Of a DNA stretch of 64,000 nucleotides, positions 63,622 to 64,000 are shown one piece after another. The stretch comes from Monoplex corrugatus (taxonomy: Eukaryota > Mollusca > Gastropoda > Littorinimorpha > Ranellidae), in contig CM060308.1 in NCBI GenBank assembly GCA_030674185.1, positions 34,408,089-34,472,088 on the forward strand, in the 5' to 3' direction. Both the position numbers and the translations under genes were made by a program. Under the pieces are notes generated by a model. It made no database searches. It was not told the DNA's origin and saw only the letters and a program-made list of their open reading frames with translations. How positions within the stretch are numbered: position 1 is the stretch's first letter; each line of letters begins with the position of its first letter.

Positions 63622-64000
63622 ACCAACTTACCAAACCAGCCACACACATAACAACAAAACACTACCCCGTTTGCTGCTCTTCTTCTTTCTTCAATACTGA
63701 CAAGATCATTTTTCCCTGACTACTTATTATCAAATAATGATATGGGGTTGTGAACTGATTTGTTGGGATAGCTGTGGTGCCCTCTCTTTTCACTATTTTA
63801 CCTTCTAAAACCACTGTACAAGATCAGATAATTCATTTACTAGTCTGTGTAAAGGATCTTAATGACATCTTGAAAGCATGATGGTCAAGGATCAAAAGAA
63901 TGAAGAACCAGGGTACTAAGAACAATGAGACCTGCAAATGATAATCTCTCAAGCTACGCATCTGACATGATGTAGTATGTGAAAACCAGACTAAAGTGCA

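Overview
This is a eukaryotic, intron-rich, AT-rich window that looks like a mollusc genome, most likely a gastropod. The reasons are a novel-type protein kinase C closest in my recollection to Aplysia Apl II, GT-AG introns of 1-8 kb, very many CA/GT and GA microsatellites, and LINE, mariner, DIRS-like and tRNA-SINE debris. Nothing prokaryotic is present: no operons, Shine-Dalgarno sites or CRISPR. Most open frames longer than 60 codons are microsatellite or minisatellite translations and are not genes.

Gene 1, minus strand, 43066 down to 4911: a complete novel (calcium-independent) PKC of the epsilon/eta type. I could join 16 coding exons; every junction is GT-AG and every phase agrees, giving 755 codons plus TGA. 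Domain order is C2, a short linker on a 48-nt phase-1 cassette-like exon, pseudosubstrate, C1A, C1B, hinge, AGC kinase domain, C-tail with turn and hydrophobic motifs. About 200 bp upstream of the ATG is a perfect NRF1-type palindrome, and about 0.9 kb upstream a 5.9 kb minisatellite begins.

Gene 2, minus strand, entering from the right edge: two well supported coding exons (63506-63378 and 61838-61686) and a possible terminal exon (61170-61133). The peptide resembles the C-terminus of ARID4A/ARID4B (RBBP1 family) chromatin proteins. The splice acceptor of the 63.4 kb exon lies in a 65-bp tandem duplication.

Repeats: introns 15 and 10 of the PKC gene hold 34-bp and 36/32-bp minisatellites. 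Intron 6 holds a 2.1 kb insertion between 25-bp direct repeats and ending in an RTE-like LINE tail. Intron 3 holds a mariner-like element (TIRs at 29150 and 33274) into which a CR1/L2-type LINE with an open reverse transcriptase frame has inserted, with apparently templated filler at its 5' junction. Other elements are a 5'-truncated copy of the same LINE family (6.5-7.0 kb), solo LINE tails, a DIRS-like RT pseudogene (52.6-53.5 kb), tRNA-derived SINE-like pieces, and a four-copy family of about 165-200 bp nested foldback sequences.

From 49.9 to 61.1 kb I recognise no gene; it holds the DIRS-like piece, two foldback copies and short tandem duplications.
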